56,646 nucleotides of DNA from Lachnospiraceae bacterium (GCA_014804265.1 JAAVAC010000047.1:1-56646), one strand, 5' to 3'; positions 15,308 to 24,793 are shown, counted from the stretch's first letter. The notes: generated from the letters alone by a model not told the origin. Made by a program: numbers and translations.

Positions 15308-16687
15308 ATGGGAGATACATTATATTTGGAATGCACCGCTGGAATCAGCGGTGACATGACGGTGGCAGCTCTGTTGGATTTAGGAGCTGACCGGGATGTA
15401 CTTATGAAAGCATTGAACAGCATTCCGGTAAAAGGCTTTTCAATAGAAATCGGCAGGGTAAAGAAAGCAGGAATAGACTGCTGTGATTTCCGTGTGATCC
15501 TGGATAAGCACCATGAAAATCATGATCATGATATGGAATATCTGCATGGACATCATGAGGAGCATCACCACGGAGGAGAAGCACAAACGGCTCACTATCA
15601 TCACGGAGAAGAACTGCAGACAAGTCACCATCATCATAAAGAGGGGCAGCAGAAAGGGGAAGGGGAGAATAGCCTGTGTGCCCATGAGCATACTCATACT
15701 CATGCCCATGTCCACACCCATCCTCATGAACATAGAGGCATTCAGGAAATCAAACACATTCTTGCAGGGTGCAATATGACAAAAAATGCAGGAAATCTTG
15801 CAGAAAGGATGTTTCATATTCTGGCGGAAGCGGAAGCAAAAGCCCATAATGTGCCAATCGAGCAGGTGCATTTTCATGAAGTGGGAGCAATCGACTCCAT
15901 TGTGGATATTGTGGCTGTGGCAGTATGCCTTGATAATCTGAAAATCGATCAGGTCATCGTACCAAAATTATGTGAGGGAACCGGTACAGTAAGGTGCCAG
16001 CATGGAGTATTGCCGGTGCCTGTTCCGGCAGTTGCCAATATTTTAAAGACCCATGCTCTGAAAGTGGAAATCATGAATGTGCAGGGAGAATTTGTGACTC
16101 CTACAGGAGCAGCAATCGTTGCGGCAATCAGAACCGGGGATAAGCTTCCAAAGGAATTTTCCATAAAAGAAATGGGAATCGGCGCCGGTAAGCGGAATTA
16201 TGAACGCCCAAGTATGTTAAGAGCCATGTTGATTGAAGCGGACTCCCAGAAAAAAGATACGATTTATAAGCTGGAAAGCAATGTGGATGATTGTACTGGA
16301 GAAGCACTTGGTTATGTAATGGAACGGTTGTTTGAGGCAGGAGCAAAGGATGTACATTATATGCCTGTCTTTATGAAGAAAAACAGGCCGGCATGGCAGT
16401 TGAATGTCATCTGTAAGAAAGAGGATATCCAGAAACTGGAACAGATCATCTTTCAGGAAACCACTACAATTGGTATCAGAAGGATGGAGATGGAGAGAAC
16501 CGTACTGGAAAGAGAGCTGGAAACAGTCCAGACACCTTACGGTCAGGCTGTGGTAAAAAAATGCCGGATTAGAGAGCAGACAAGACTTTACCCGGAATAT
16601 GACAGTGTGGCAGCAATCTGCGGGCAGAGCGGATTATCCTTTCAGGAGGCTTACCAGATGATTGTTGAGCGGTGCAGGGAAAGTTAG
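15308..16687 (+). CDS. larC: LarC, nickel insertion enzyme, unsplit form with His-rich insert
   Basis: A 459-residue CTP-dependent nickel insertase that completes the nickel-pincer cofactor. It starts YLECTAGISGDMTVAALLDLGAD, the canonical LarC opening, and continues through FHEVGAIDSIVDIV and VTPTGAA to the C-terminal domain (LESNVDDCTGEALGYVM). In Lactiplantibacillus larC1 and larC2 are joined by programmed frameshifting; here one frame covers both. Residues about 67-142 are packed with histidines (HHENHDHD, HHEEHHHGG, HEHTHTHAHVHTHPHEH), probably a nickel store. Confidence 0.95.
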   Translation: MGDTLYLECTAGISGDMTVAALLDLGADRDVLMKALNSIPVKGFSIEIGRVKKAGIDCCDFRVILDKHHENHDHDMEYLHGHHEEHHHGGEAQTAHYHHGEELQTSHHHHKEGQQKGEGENSLCAHEHTHTHAHVHTHPHEHRGIQEIKHILAGCNMTKNAGNLAERMFHILAEAEAKAHNVPIEQVHFHEVGAIDSIVDIVAVAVCLDNLKIDQVIVPKLCEGTGTVRCQHGVLPVPVPAVANILKTHALKVEIMNVQGEFVTPTGAAIVAAIRTGDKLPKEFSIKEMGIGAGKRNYERPSMLRAMLIEADSQKKDTIYKLESNVDDCTGEALGYVMERLFEAGAKDVHYMPVFMKKNRPAWQLNVICKKEDIQKLEQIIFQETTTIGIRRMEMERTVLERELETVQTPYGQAVVKKCRIREQTRLYPEYDSVAAICGQSGLSFQEAYQMIVERCRES

Positions 16688-16707
16688 ATAAGTAGGAGGA
16701 AAAGAAC

Positions 16708-17742
16708 ATGCATATGGCAGATGCCCTCATTGCCCCGGCTGTAGCAGGGACTATGTACCTTTGTTCCGGCGGGGCCATGGGATATTCCGTAAAAAAAGTA
16801 AGACAATCAGGTGAACCGGAAAAGATACCGGTTATGGGAGTCATGGGCGCCTTTGTATTTGCGACCCAGATGATAAATTTTACCATACCGGGAACAGGTT
16901 CTTCCGGACATTTGTGCGGAGGAATGCTTTTGTCCGCAATTCTGGGGCCGGAAGCGGGATTTTTAACGATGATAGGAGTGCTGCTGATACAGGCTTTTCT
17001 GTTTGCCGACGGAGGCGTGCTGGCCCTTGGAGCTAATATATGGAATATGGCATTCTATGGATGCTTTGTGGGCGGCGGGCTTATCTGGAAATGGATGATG
17101 AAAAAAGGAATGTCAAAGAAAAAGATTGCTGTTTCCTCTATCTTGGGATGTATGCTGACCTTGCAGCTTGGGGCATTTTCTGTTACTTTGGAAACATTAT
17201 TTTCCGGGGTTACCCAACTGCCGTTTTTGGTATTTCTGGCAGCAATGCAGCCAATCCACCTTGCAATCGGTCTGGTGGAAGGGTTGATAACGGCAGCAGT
17301 CCTTGTGTTTCTTTATGAGGCAAGACCGGAAATGCTGTGGGGATATGGCGTAAAAGAAAGCGGGACGGGGAAACTGTCTCAAAAGAAGACGATAGCGGTG
17401 CTGGCTCTTGCCGCATTGGTGATTGGAGGGGCATTTTCTTTGGCAGCTTCTGCCTACCCGGACGGATTGGAATGGTCTATGGAAAAAGCAGCAGGAACCA
17501 CGGAGCTTGAAGCGGCAGGAGGGATTTACGACAGGGCAGCGGGAGTACAGGACGCCGTGGCACTATTGCCGGATTATCAATTCAAGGGAAGTGAATCTGC
17601 GGCAGGAACTTCTGTTTCCGGTATTCTTGGAGGAGTGGCAGTTACAGCTGTATGTATATTAGGCTGCTATACTTTGAAGTTGTTTGGAAAAAGGAAAACA
17701 GCGGATATGAAACCGGAAAATGGGAAGGAAGGACATGAATAA
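16708..17742 (+). CDS. nikM: Nickel ECF transporter, fused NikM-NikN substrate component
   Basis: A 344-residue membrane protein. It starts MHMADALIAPAVAG, where the N-terminal Met-His-x-x-D/H end itself helps bind the metal in CbiM/NikM proteins. Seven or so hydrophobic segments follow. The last 100 residues contain YPDGLEWSMEKAAG, the PDGLE domain of the N component, ending in one transmembrane segment. The family carries Ni or Co; nickel is chosen because of the lar genes upstream. It overlaps the Q-component gene by 8 bases. Confidence 0.9.
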   Translation: MHMADALIAPAVAGTMYLCSGGAMGYSVKKVRQSGEPEKIPVMGVMGAFVFATQMINFTIPGTGSSGHLCGGMLLSAILGPEAGFLTMIGVLLIQAFLFADGGVLALGANIWNMAFYGCFVGGGLIWKWMMKKGMSKKKIAVSSILGCMLTLQLGAFSVTLETLFSGVTQLPFLVFLAAMQPIHLAIGLVEGLITAAVLVFLYEARPEMLWGYGVKESGTGKLSQKKTIAVLALAALVIGGAFSLAASAYPDGLEWSMEKAAGTTELEAAGGIYDRAAGVQDAVALLPDYQFKGSESAAGTSVSGILGGVAVTAVCILGCYTLKLFGKRKTADMKPENGKEGHE

Positions 17743-18544
17743 GTTGCAGCAGGCCGTGGCCATTCTTCATGAAGTGGACAGCGAAGCGGGAAAGAGGAGC
17801 AATAAAAGCCGGATACATCCTGCTTCCAGACTGTTTGTGTGCGTCCTGTTTATTCTTATTACGGTTTCCTTTCATAAATATAATGTGATGGGGCTGCTTA
17901 GCATGTGGCTTTATCTGTTCATAACCGGAATATGGGAAGAGCTTTCCTTCTGGAAGGGACTGAAAAGAATCCGGTATATTTTATTACTGATAGTGCTTTT
18001 GGGAACGGCTAACCTGTTTTTTGACAGAAATGTCATATTCTGTCTTGGAAGCATGCATATAACAGGCGGCATGATTTCCATGGCAACATTGCTGATAAAA
18101 GGGATGCTGACCGTGTATGCGGCATATTTTTTGCTGATGGAAACCGGGATAGAGGGGATTTGTGCCGCTCTTCGTACCTTTGGCATACCAAAAGGCGGCG
18201 TGACTGTGATTTTACTGATTTACCGCTATCTCATTCTTCTGCTGAAGGAGGTGCAGAGGATGTCACAGGCCTATCAGTTAAGGGCGCCGGGGCAAAAAGG
18301 GATTCATATACGGACATGGGGTTCCTTTGTGGGACTGTTGTTATTAAGAACTATGGAGCGGGCCGGGGACATATATGACAGCATGCTTCTTAGAGGCTAT
18401 CAGGGTGAATACCGGCAGCAGGAAGTATTAGGCGGGCGGATAAGCAGGGGACTTAGTAGTATTTATGCAGTCGTCTGGACGCTGGTATTGTTGATTTTAA
18501 GAGTTTTTCCGGTTTTTCAAATGGTGGGAAATCTATTGGGATAA
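17735..18544 (+). CDS. nikQ: ECF transporter transmembrane component (NikQ/CbiQ)
   Basis: A 269-residue T-component that couples the M/N substrate unit to the ATPase. Several hydrophobic segments precede the two conserved cytoplasmic coupling helices, of which QAYQLRAPGQKG and DSMLLRGYQGEY carry the A-R-G-like motifs. The ATG at 17735 follows GGAAGGA and overlaps nikM; an upstream in-frame ATG at 17720 is less well placed. Works with the ATPase gene that follows 30 bp downstream. Confidence 0.88.
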   Translation: MNKLQQAVAILHEVDSEAGKRSNKSRIHPASRLFVCVLFILITVSFHKYNVMGLLSMWLYLFITGIWEELSFWKGLKRIRYILLLIVLLGTANLFFDRNVIFCLGSMHITGGMISMATLLIKGMLTVYAAYFLLMETGIEGICAALRTFGIPKGGVTVILLIYRYLILLLKEVQRMSQAYQLRAPGQKGIHIRTWGSFVGLLLLRTMERAGDIYDSMLLRGYQGEYRQQEVLGGRISRGLSSIYAVVWTLVLLILRVFPVFQMVGNLLG

Positions 18545-18574
18545 AGGAAAAGAGGAAGGAAATGGAGGTTAGTC

Positions 18575-19312
18575 ATGGCGGAAATAAAAGTAAGCCATCT
18601 TACATTTTCCTATGATGGAAAGAGGGACGTGCTTTCCGATATGAGCTTTCGGATTGAAGAAGGAGAGACGGTGGGGCTGATTGGAGCCAACGGGACAGGC
18701 AAGTCAACGATTTTAAAGCTTCTTGTGGGCTTATTATCAGGTCATCAGGGAAGCATTCAGGCAGACGGAGTGGAGGTGGAGAAAAAAAGTCTGGAAGAAG
18801 TCAGAAGAAAAATCGGATATGTTTTTCAGGATTCGGATAGTCAGTTGTTTCTTTCCACGGTATATGAGGATGTGGCCTTTGGACCCCGCAATTATGGGTG
18901 CTCCAAGGAGGAAGTGGAAAGCAGGGTTCTACAGGCGCTGAAACAGGTACATATGGAAGAATGGAAAGACAGACAGATCTACCGGCTTTCCGGCGGGCAG
19001 AAAAAACTGGTCTCCATTGCCACGATTCTTTCCATGGAACCGGAAATCCTGCTGTTTGACGAACCGTCCATAGCGCTGGATCCAAGGAACCGGAAGAACC
19101 TGATACATATCATAAAAGAAATGAAGGGACTAAAGATCATTGCTTCCCATGATCTGGATTTGATTCTGGACACCTGCCCAAGAACGATTCTGATTGCTGG
19201 CGGGCATATTATTTGTGATGGGAATACAAAGGATATACTTATGAATCAGAAGCTTTTATGTGAAAACGGCCTGGAGCTGCCATTATCCTTGGAAAATAGG
19301 AAGACATTATAA
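18575..19312 (+). CDS. nikO: ECF transporter ATPase (NikO/CbiO)
   Basis: A 245-residue ABC ATPase that powers nickel uptake. Walker A is GANGTGKST, the Q-loop lies in GYVFQDSDSQLF, the signature is LSGGQKK, Walker B is EILLFDEPSIALD and the switch histidine is in IIASHDLDLI. A single ATPase gene is present, as in dedicated (group I) ECF systems. It ends the lar-nik unit; 73 bp later a separate lipoprotein gene begins. Confidence 0.92.
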   Translation: MAEIKVSHLTFSYDGKRDVLSDMSFRIEEGETVGLIGANGTGKSTILKLLVGLLSGHQGSIQADGVEVEKKSLEEVRRKIGYVFQDSDSQLFLSTVYEDVAFGPRNYGCSKEEVESRVLQALKQVHMEEWKDRQIYRLSGGQKKLVSIATILSMEPEILLFDEPSIALDPRNRKNLIHIIKEMKGLKIIASHDLDLILDTCPRTILIAGGHIICDGNTKDILMNQKLLCENGLELPLSLENRKTL

Positions 19313-19385
19313 AGCCGGAAATCAGTATGGGATGAGAAATTATGAGGTGATTTCGTTAGATGAGTAAGGAAATGGAGAAAAACAA

Positions 19386-20288
19386 ATGAAAAAGAAAATT
19401 TTAAATATTTGCATGGCGGTCTTGCTGGCAGCGTTTTGCTGCTTTCATACCGGATGTAGCTCTAATAAGTATTTATCAATTGGTTCCGAGGAGGAAATTT
19501 ATAATCAGACAGTGGATGATTTCTTTCAGGCACTTGACGATCGGGACAAAGAAGCGCTGCTGGATATGTTTGCACCAGCTGTCAGGGAGAAAGACAAAAC
19601 ACTTGATGAGAATCTTGACAAGCTGTTGGAATGTTATAGCGGTCCTACCGATATCTGTAAACGTGATGGCGGCATGGTGGCTGGTTCCTACAGTAACGAC
19701 CATGGTAAAGGAAGTGCAGAAGTAGATTCAGGATTTCCGGTAGTGTCGAATGGTAAATATTATTGGTGTGACTTTACATTGATGTACAAAAATGATTGGG
19801 ATAAGGATGAGATTGGCATAAAAGAAGTCCGGCTTGCAACGATGGAATATGAGTGTGAGGCAAGGTATGCATATGCTGCAGAGAGCAGAGCAGGGATGAT
19901 GGATAAGGGAGGAGATGACAGTGATGAGAGCGCTCTTTTAGTTTTAACAGAATGTTCCGTAGATTATGAGGTACGATTTATTGGGGGATATCCGGAAAAA
20001 TTTACCCCCATTGGCCGTGAGCTTTCACAGGCACAGGTAGAAGAGTTCTTTCAAACATCATACAGTTACTTAGAATTTGTGAAGGAATTTGGAGAGCCAA
20101 ATGTTCCAGGAGGATTTACAGGCTGTTCTTATGTCTATGAGCTTTCTGCCGAGGGTGATGAGCCACGCTATCTGGATTTACTTCTCGATAACGACGAAGA
20201 TACGATTTTTAGCGCCTGGGTGGTGAATGACCTGGATGTTATGGGGATTTCTAAAGTATGGAGTGTAAAAGACCTGGAAAAAGAGTGA
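19386..20288 (+). CDS. DUF5104-like lipoprotein
   Basis: A 300-residue secreted lipoprotein: basic start KKK, hydrophobic stretch and lipobox FHTGC with Cys at about residue 24. The first half of the mature protein (VDDFFQALDDRDKEALLDMFAP) is a SnoaL/NTF2-like cap of the DUF5104 type; the second half has strands ending in IFSAWVVNDLDVMGIS. It presumably sits on the outer face of the membrane. Its role is unknown. The next gene starts 22 bp downstream and may be co-transcribed. Confidence 0.7.
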   Translation: MKKKILNICMAVLLAAFCCFHTGCSSNKYLSIGSEEEIYNQTVDDFFQALDDRDKEALLDMFAPAVREKDKTLDENLDKLLECYSGPTDICKRDGGMVAGSYSNDHGKGSAEVDSGFPVVSNGKYYWCDFTLMYKNDWDKDEIGIKEVRLATMEYECEARYAYAAESRAGMMDKGGDDSDESALLVLTECSVDYEVRFIGGYPEKFTPIGRELSQAQVEEFFQTSYSYLEFVKEFGEPNVPGGFTGCSYVYELSAEGDEPRYLDLLLDNDEDTIFSAWVVNDLDVMGISKVWSVKDLEKE

Positions 20289-20310
20289 ATCACAGAAAGA
20301 AGGAATTGCC

Positions 20311-20700
20311 ATGAATGGAGTCATATATGACGCAAGGCGGATCAAGGCTTATGAAGGAATGAAAAAGCTGGGCAGCTATGCAGGAAAAAGTGAGGAATTC
20401 ATTTCAAGGCTTTGGGAAGCGTTAGTTTTGGATGAAGGTATGATGAAGGAATGGATGTATTATCTGGACCACCATACTTTGCTGGATGAGGTGGTCTGTG
20501 AGGGCTATTCTCTGGCAGATATTTATGTATGGCAGATGAAGCACTATAATCTGGTGCAGGATATAGGGAAAAATACGGCTGACTGTAATAAGGAAGCATT
20601 GGTGTTAGATACCTTTGCTGCCATGCTTTCCATGAAGAAAGAGCCGGAGCTTTGTAAAAAGCGGCTGGAGGAAGGCAGGGGGATGGACCGGTTTTTATGA
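20311..20700 (+). CDS. Hypothetical helical protein
   Basis: A 129-residue cytoplasmic protein, mostly alpha-helical, with WMYYLDHHTLLDEVVCEGYSLADIYVWQMKHYNL in the middle. Similar proteins exist, as far as I can recall, only as hypothetical proteins of Lachnospiraceae. AGAAGGAATT lies just before the ATG. From 20701 to 20965 I see no gene, only an AT-rich stretch that probably holds the promoter of the next gene. Confidence 0.6.
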   Translation: MNGVIYDARRIKAYEGMKKLGSYAGKSEEFISRLWEALVLDEGMMKEWMYYLDHHTLLDEVVCEGYSLADIYVWQMKHYNLVQDIGKNTADCNKEALVLDTFAAMLSMKKEPELCKKRLEEGRGMDRFL

Positions 20701-20965
20701 AAATTTGTGCTTGAAATGATGAGAGCAATGCCAGAAGGAAAAGACCAAAGGTCATCAAATCCTTAAAATCCAAATGATTTTGAACATTGCGAACTGCAGG
20801 CGGGCTGCAGTGTGATAGCAGAGGCTTACTTTCGGGAAACAGACTGAAAGCTTCAAGATATGTTGAAAAAATATCAATAAATATTGTCCCGGTTTGTCTT
20901 ATTGTTGCGGATAAAATACGTTTTTCCTTTTCGGGATTTGGTAATGGAAAGTGATTGGTTAAAAT

Positions 20966-21217
20966 ATGAATGAAAACAATGAATTGAGGAATAATTTGGA
21001 TAGACTACACACAACTGAATTAGGTATTGTCAGGATAAAGAGGAATCTGTCTTTAGAGGCAGACGATATTGTAGAATGGTGCAAAGATAAAATCAAATCT
21101 CCAAATGCACATATTACAAGGAAAGGTAAAAACTGGTATATTGATGTAGATAATTGCATTTTAACGGTAAATGCCTATAGCTACACAATTATTACTGCAC
21201 ATAAGGAAAGAAGATGA
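20966..21217 (+). CDS. DUF3781 protein
   Basis: An 83-residue protein with LDRLHTTELGIVRIKRNLSL, VVEWCK-like IVEWCKDKI and NAYSYTIITAHK, the whole pattern of DUF3781. These small proteins of unknown role are widespread in gut Firmicutes and are often next to transcription regulators. Its last four bases overlap the start of the next gene. Confidence 0.75.
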   Translation: MNENNELRNNLDRLHTTELGIVRIKRNLSLEADDIVEWCKDKIKSPNAHITRKGKNWYIDVDNCILTVNAYSYTIITAHKERR

Positions 21218-21681
21218 AATACATAATACGTGAACTAGACACATTTTCGATTATTGGACAAGAGATAGAGCTTACAAAGTTTCAAAGAAAAAATATTCAG
21301 ATAAGCACACAGTTTTGGAGAACGTTTAACACAAATTTAAAAAAAGCCTATTTATCACAATATGGGAATTGGATAAAATATGCTTTTATGGAAAGAAGGA
21401 ATGATAAGTTATTTTACTATTGTGCTATCCCTCAAAAAACTATTATTCCAGAGGGCTTTATTGCGAAAGAAATTCAGCATCATAAATATCTGATGATAGA
21501 ACACAGAGGCTCAATGGACAAGATATATGACACTTATAAAAAACTCTATCAAGAAGTATTAAAAGATACAGAATATATACCATTGCAAAATGAATTTTTA
21601 CATTTTGAAAGATATGACTATCGTTTCAAATGGAATAACCCCACATCAATCATTGAAATTTGGCTTCCCATAAAGGATTAG
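21214..21681 (+). CDS. GyrI-like/AraC effector-binding domain protein
   Basis: A 155-residue stand-alone effector-binding domain: start IIRELDTFSIIGQEIEL, middle KEIQHHKYLMIEHRGSM and end FHFERYD-like FLHFERYDYRFKWNNPTSIIEIWLPI. This fold forms the ligand-binding part of Rob- and BmrR-type regulators, and alone may bind drugs or inhibit gyrase (GyrI). No DNA-binding domain is attached. It overlaps the DUF3781 gene, so the two are expressed together. Confidence 0.8.
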   Translation: MKYIIRELDTFSIIGQEIELTKFQRKNIQISTQFWRTFNTNLKKAYLSQYGNWIKYAFMERRNDKLFYYCAIPQKTIIPEGFIAKEIQHHKYLMIEHRGSMDKIYDTYKKLYQEVLKDTEYIPLQNEFLHFERYDYRFKWNNPTSIIEIWLPIKD

Positions 21682-21781
21682 ATAAATGCTGGTAGTTTTA
21701 CCATTATTACAGTACATGGAAAAGCCATGACGAGAAAAATGATGAAAATACATCAGGTGAATCAGACGGAAAGGAGACAGC

Positions 21782-22645
21782 ATGCATTTTGTGAATGCCA
21801 AAGGAATCTTATCTGCCAATAATGGAATGAACCTTTACAGAGGCTGTACCCATGGCTGCATTTATTGTGACAGCAGAAGTAAATGTTATGGTTTTTTCCA
21901 TGATTTTGAGGATATTGAAGTGAAGCAGAACGGACCGGAATTACTGGCGGCTGCTCTGCGTTCAAAAAGGAAAAAGTGCATGATTGGAACCGGAGCTATG
22001 TGTGATCCTTACATGCATTGTGAAGAAGAACTGCAATTGACAAGAAGGTGTCTTGAACTTATAGAGCGTTATGAATTTGGTGTGACAATTCAGACAAAGT
22101 CAAATAGAATTCTCAGGGATCTGGATTTGTTGAAAAGCATTCATAAAAAAGCAAAATGCGTGGTACAGATGACGTTGACCACCTATGATGAAGCATTATG
22201 CAAAATACTGGAGCCAAATGTATGCACCACGAAAGAAAGAGTGGAAGCCTTAAAGATTTTTCATGAAAGCGGAATTCCCACTATAGTCTGGCTGTCGCCT
22301 ATTTTGCCTTTTATCAATGACACACGGGAAAATATAGAAGGGATTTTAGACGCATGTATTCAGGCAAAAGTGTATGGGATCATCTGCTTTGGAATGGGCA
22401 CCACCATGCGGGAAGGCAGCAGGGAATACTTTTATCGTGCATTGGATAAGCACTTTCCGGGGATGAAGGAAAAGTATAAGCAGACATATGGGTATTCCTA
22501 TGAAATACCAAGCGAGAAAAATAGGGAGTTGATGAAACTTTTTTATGAGAAATGTAGTGAAAATGGTATTGTATGCGATAAGGATGCCTGTTTCCAGTAT
22601 TTGCACGAATTTCCTGAAAAGTATGAACAGTTAACATTGTTTTAA
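21782..22645 (+). CDS. SPL-family radical SAM protein
   Basis: A 287-residue radical SAM enzyme with C-x3-C-x2-C in RGCTHGCIYCDSRS near residue 20-30, followed by IGTGAMCDPYMHCEEE and the barrel strand VTIQTKSNRILRDLDLL. It resembles the spore photoproduct lyase-like group of radical SAM proteins, whose members mostly lack a known substrate. True SplB has a special cysteine near the C-terminus; the present C-terminus has cysteines in YEKCSENGIVC and DKDACF, but equivalence cannot be shown by eye. Stands alone with its own ribosome site (AAAGGAGA). Confidence 0.8.
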   Translation: MHFVNAKGILSANNGMNLYRGCTHGCIYCDSRSKCYGFFHDFEDIEVKQNGPELLAAALRSKRKKCMIGTGAMCDPYMHCEEELQLTRRCLELIERYEFGVTIQTKSNRILRDLDLLKSIHKKAKCVVQMTLTTYDEALCKILEPNVCTTKERVEALKIFHESGIPTIVWLSPILPFINDTRENIEGILDACIQAKVYGIICFGMGTTMREGSREYFYRALDKHFPGMKEKYKQTYGYSYEIPSEKNRELMKLFYEKCSENGIVCDKDACFQYLHEFPEKYEQLTLF

Positions 22646-22767
22646 ATTGAAGGTATGATGCGTTTTGTGCTATGATATTTGAAAGTTTCATTTTAGCTTA
22701 AAATGCTTGTCAGTGGAAATCAGAAAGCGGTTATAGATAAAATTGTGAAGGAGGAAGAGTGAAAAAC

Positions 22768-23250
22768 ATGAGAAGAAAAGACAGAGAAGTAACAAACATA
22801 CAGGAAATAGAAGATATGATACAGCAATGCAAGACCTGTCACGTTGCCATGGTTGATGGGGAAATGCCTTATGTGATTCCTCTTTCCTTTGGCTATGAGA
22901 TCAAGGAAGATGTTTTGACTTTATATTTCCATAGCGCAAGAGAAGGCCGCAAAATGGACATATTACATAAAAATAATCGGGTTTGTTTTGAAATGTGTCA
23001 GGAAGGAGAACCTGAATTTGCAGCAGAGAACCCTTGCAGTTCCGGTTACTATTTTTCCAGCATACACGGCTTTGGAAAGGTTGCGTTTCTTGAGGATGTG
23101 CAGGAAAAATGCCATGCCCTTTCCTTATTGATGAAACAGCAGGCTCATATGGAAATGGAATTCACCAAAGAGCAGGCAGATGCCGTATGCGTTTATAAAA
23201 TTGCCACAAAGGATTTTACTGGAAAAAGAAAGTCTCGAAAGGGTTGGTGA
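22768..23250 (+). CDS. NimA-like split-barrel flavoprotein
   Basis: A 160-residue pyridoxamine-phosphate-oxidase-like protein: RKDREVTNIQEIEDMIQQCKTCHVAMVDGEMPYVIPLSFGYE, then LYFHSAREGRKMD and the loop NPCSSGYYFSSIHGFGK. This is the layout of the NimA/nitroreductase-like group, which binds FMN and in some members reduces 5-nitroimidazoles. The ATG at 22768 is used; GTG at 22759 is too close to the GGAGG site. The phosphatase gene follows six bases later. Confidence 0.8.
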   Translation: MRRKDREVTNIQEIEDMIQQCKTCHVAMVDGEMPYVIPLSFGYEIKEDVLTLYFHSAREGRKMDILHKNNRVCFEMCQEGEPEFAAENPCSSGYYFSSIHGFGKVAFLEDVQEKCHALSLLMKQQAHMEMEFTKEQADAVCVYKIATKDFTGKRKSRKGW

Positions 23251-23256
23251 AAGAAT

Positions 23257-23907
23257 ATGAAAAGCTATGATATCATACTATTTGATCTGGATGGAACTTT
23301 GACAGACCCGGGAGTGGGAATTACGAATTCCGTAGCATATGCACTGGAAAAATATCATATTCAGGTAGAAGATAGAAAACAGCTATATCGGTTTATAGGA
23401 CCGCCTCTTCATGAATCCTTTGAGAATGATTATGGATTTTCAGAGGAAGAGGCAAAAACGGCAGTAGAATATTATCGGGAATATTTTAAGGAAAAGGGAA
23501 TGTTTGAAAATGTTGTTTATGAAGGTATTTCGGAGTTATTAAGGAATTTAAAGGACCGGGGAAAGACACTTGTTGTTGCCACTTCAAAGCCGGAAATATT
23601 TGCTAAGCAGATATTAGAGCATTTTGGACTGAAAGAGTACTTTACCTATATTGCCGGGGCTAACATGGACGGAACAAGAACAAAGAAGGATGAAGTGATC
23701 AGGTATGCTCTGCAATCCTGCGGGATATCCCAGGTTGCCGGGGTGGTTATGGTAGGGGACAGAGAACATGATATCATGGGTGCCAATAAGGTGGGATTGG
23801 ATTCCATAGGAGTTTTATTTGGGTATGGGAGCCGCAAGGAGCTTACCGATGCTGGAGCCACCTACATTGCAGAATCGGTGGACATGCTTTCGGAAATTCT
23901 TTTATAG
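23257..23907 (+). CDS. HAD-superfamily phosphatase, Gph-like
   Basis: A 216-residue hydrolase with all HAD motifs: LFDLDGTLTDPG (motif I, nucleophile Asp), VVATSKPE (II), the lysine in RTKKDEVI (III) and VMVGDREHDIMGA (IV). The helical cap between I and II places it near phosphoglycolate phosphatases, but cap type does not fix the substrate. Just behind it, 23926-23968 holds a weak hairpin (CTGTTAC/GTAACAG) of unknown meaning. Confidence 0.85.
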   Translation: MKSYDIILFDLDGTLTDPGVGITNSVAYALEKYHIQVEDRKQLYRFIGPPLHESFENDYGFSEEEAKTAVEYYREYFKEKGMFENVVYEGISELLRNLKDRGKTLVVATSKPEIFAKQILEHFGLKEYFTYIAGANMDGTRTKKDEVIRYALQSCGISQVAGVVMVGDREHDIMGANKVGLDSIGVLFGYGSRKELTDAGATYIAESVDMLSEILL

Positions 23908-23993
23908 GTATTTAGAGTTAGGCACTGTTACCCCCCCAAATTGGAGAGAAGGAAATGGGCGTAACAGAAACTTACATCAAAGGATGATGTTTC

Positions 23994-24758
23994 ATGAATA
24001 GAATCTATTGGAGCGAAGACAAAATCACAATGCTCACGGATCATTTGGATGCAAAAAAACACAGCCATTTCATGCTGCAGCTGTTTTTAAGTCTGGAAGG
24101 AAACATGGAAATCCTGGTATCGGGAAAAAGGATTTCCTGTAAAGGAATCCTTGTAAATCAAAACATTTCCCATGCCTTCCGGGCAAAGAAAAAACTGCAT
24201 CTGTCTGTTTTAATTGAGCCCGCTTCCGGTCTGGCAGAACAACTCAATAAGAAAATGAAGGAAAAAGATTACTTGTTCCTTGAGGGTCCGGAAATAGATG
24301 GACTTCAAAAACAGGCAACAGAAATGATAGAGGATGAGAGCCTTTCCTGTTATCATAAATTTATGGAAAGGCTATATCAATATATGGATGTGGACACTTC
24401 CCAAAAGCAGTATGACGAAAGAATCAGGCAGCTTTTTTGGCTGTTAGATTCCTGCAACTGTGATGACCACAGGATTTCCGCCTTTGCAGAAAAAATAGCA
24501 CTGTCTCCCAGTCGATTATCCCACCTTTTCAGAGAACAGACAGGAGTTTCCTTAAAAAGCTATATACTGCTGCACCAGATGGAAAAGGCTTTTATAGAAT
24601 TGCTGAACGGAGCAACGATTACTCAGGCGGCCATGGAAGCAGGCTTTGATTCCCCTTCCCATTTTGCCGCAACGGTAAAAAGAATGATGGGCATGCCTGC
24701 AAGCCTGTCCTTAAAAGACAGCCGTTTTTTGAAAGTTCATAGTGTAGAAATGCGTTAA
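23994..24758 (+). CDS. AraC-family transcription regulator
   Basis: A 254-residue regulator. The N-terminal half reads like a cupin sensor (HSHFMLQLFLSLEGNMEILVSGKRI), and residues about 160-245 hold two helix-turn-helix units, ISAFAEKIALSPSRLSHLFREQTGVSL and ITQAAMEAGFDSPSHFAATVKRMMG. Such proteins usually activate a neighbouring gene in response to a small molecule. The candidates are the flavoprotein/phosphatase pair upstream or the transglutaminase-like gene downstream; sequence alone does not decide. Confidence 0.85.
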   Translation: MNRIYWSEDKITMLTDHLDAKKHSHFMLQLFLSLEGNMEILVSGKRISCKGILVNQNISHAFRAKKKLHLSVLIEPASGLAEQLNKKMKEKDYLFLEGPEIDGLQKQATEMIEDESLSCYHKFMERLYQYMDVDTSQKQYDERIRQLFWLLDSCNCDDHRISAFAEKIALSPSRLSHLFREQTGVSLKSYILLHQMEKAFIELLNGATITQAAMEAGFDSPSHFAATVKRMMGMPASLSLKDSRFLKVHSVEMR

Positions 24759-24793
24759 AATAAAGCTCATACAAAAAAGGAGGCTTTATTTTT

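Noticed and set aside
15308-16687. Programmed frameshift in larC
   Set aside because: One uninterrupted frame covers both halves, so no frameshift is needed.
23926-23968. Terminator after the HAD phosphatase
   Set aside because: The 7-bp stem has a loop of about 24 bases and no T-run.
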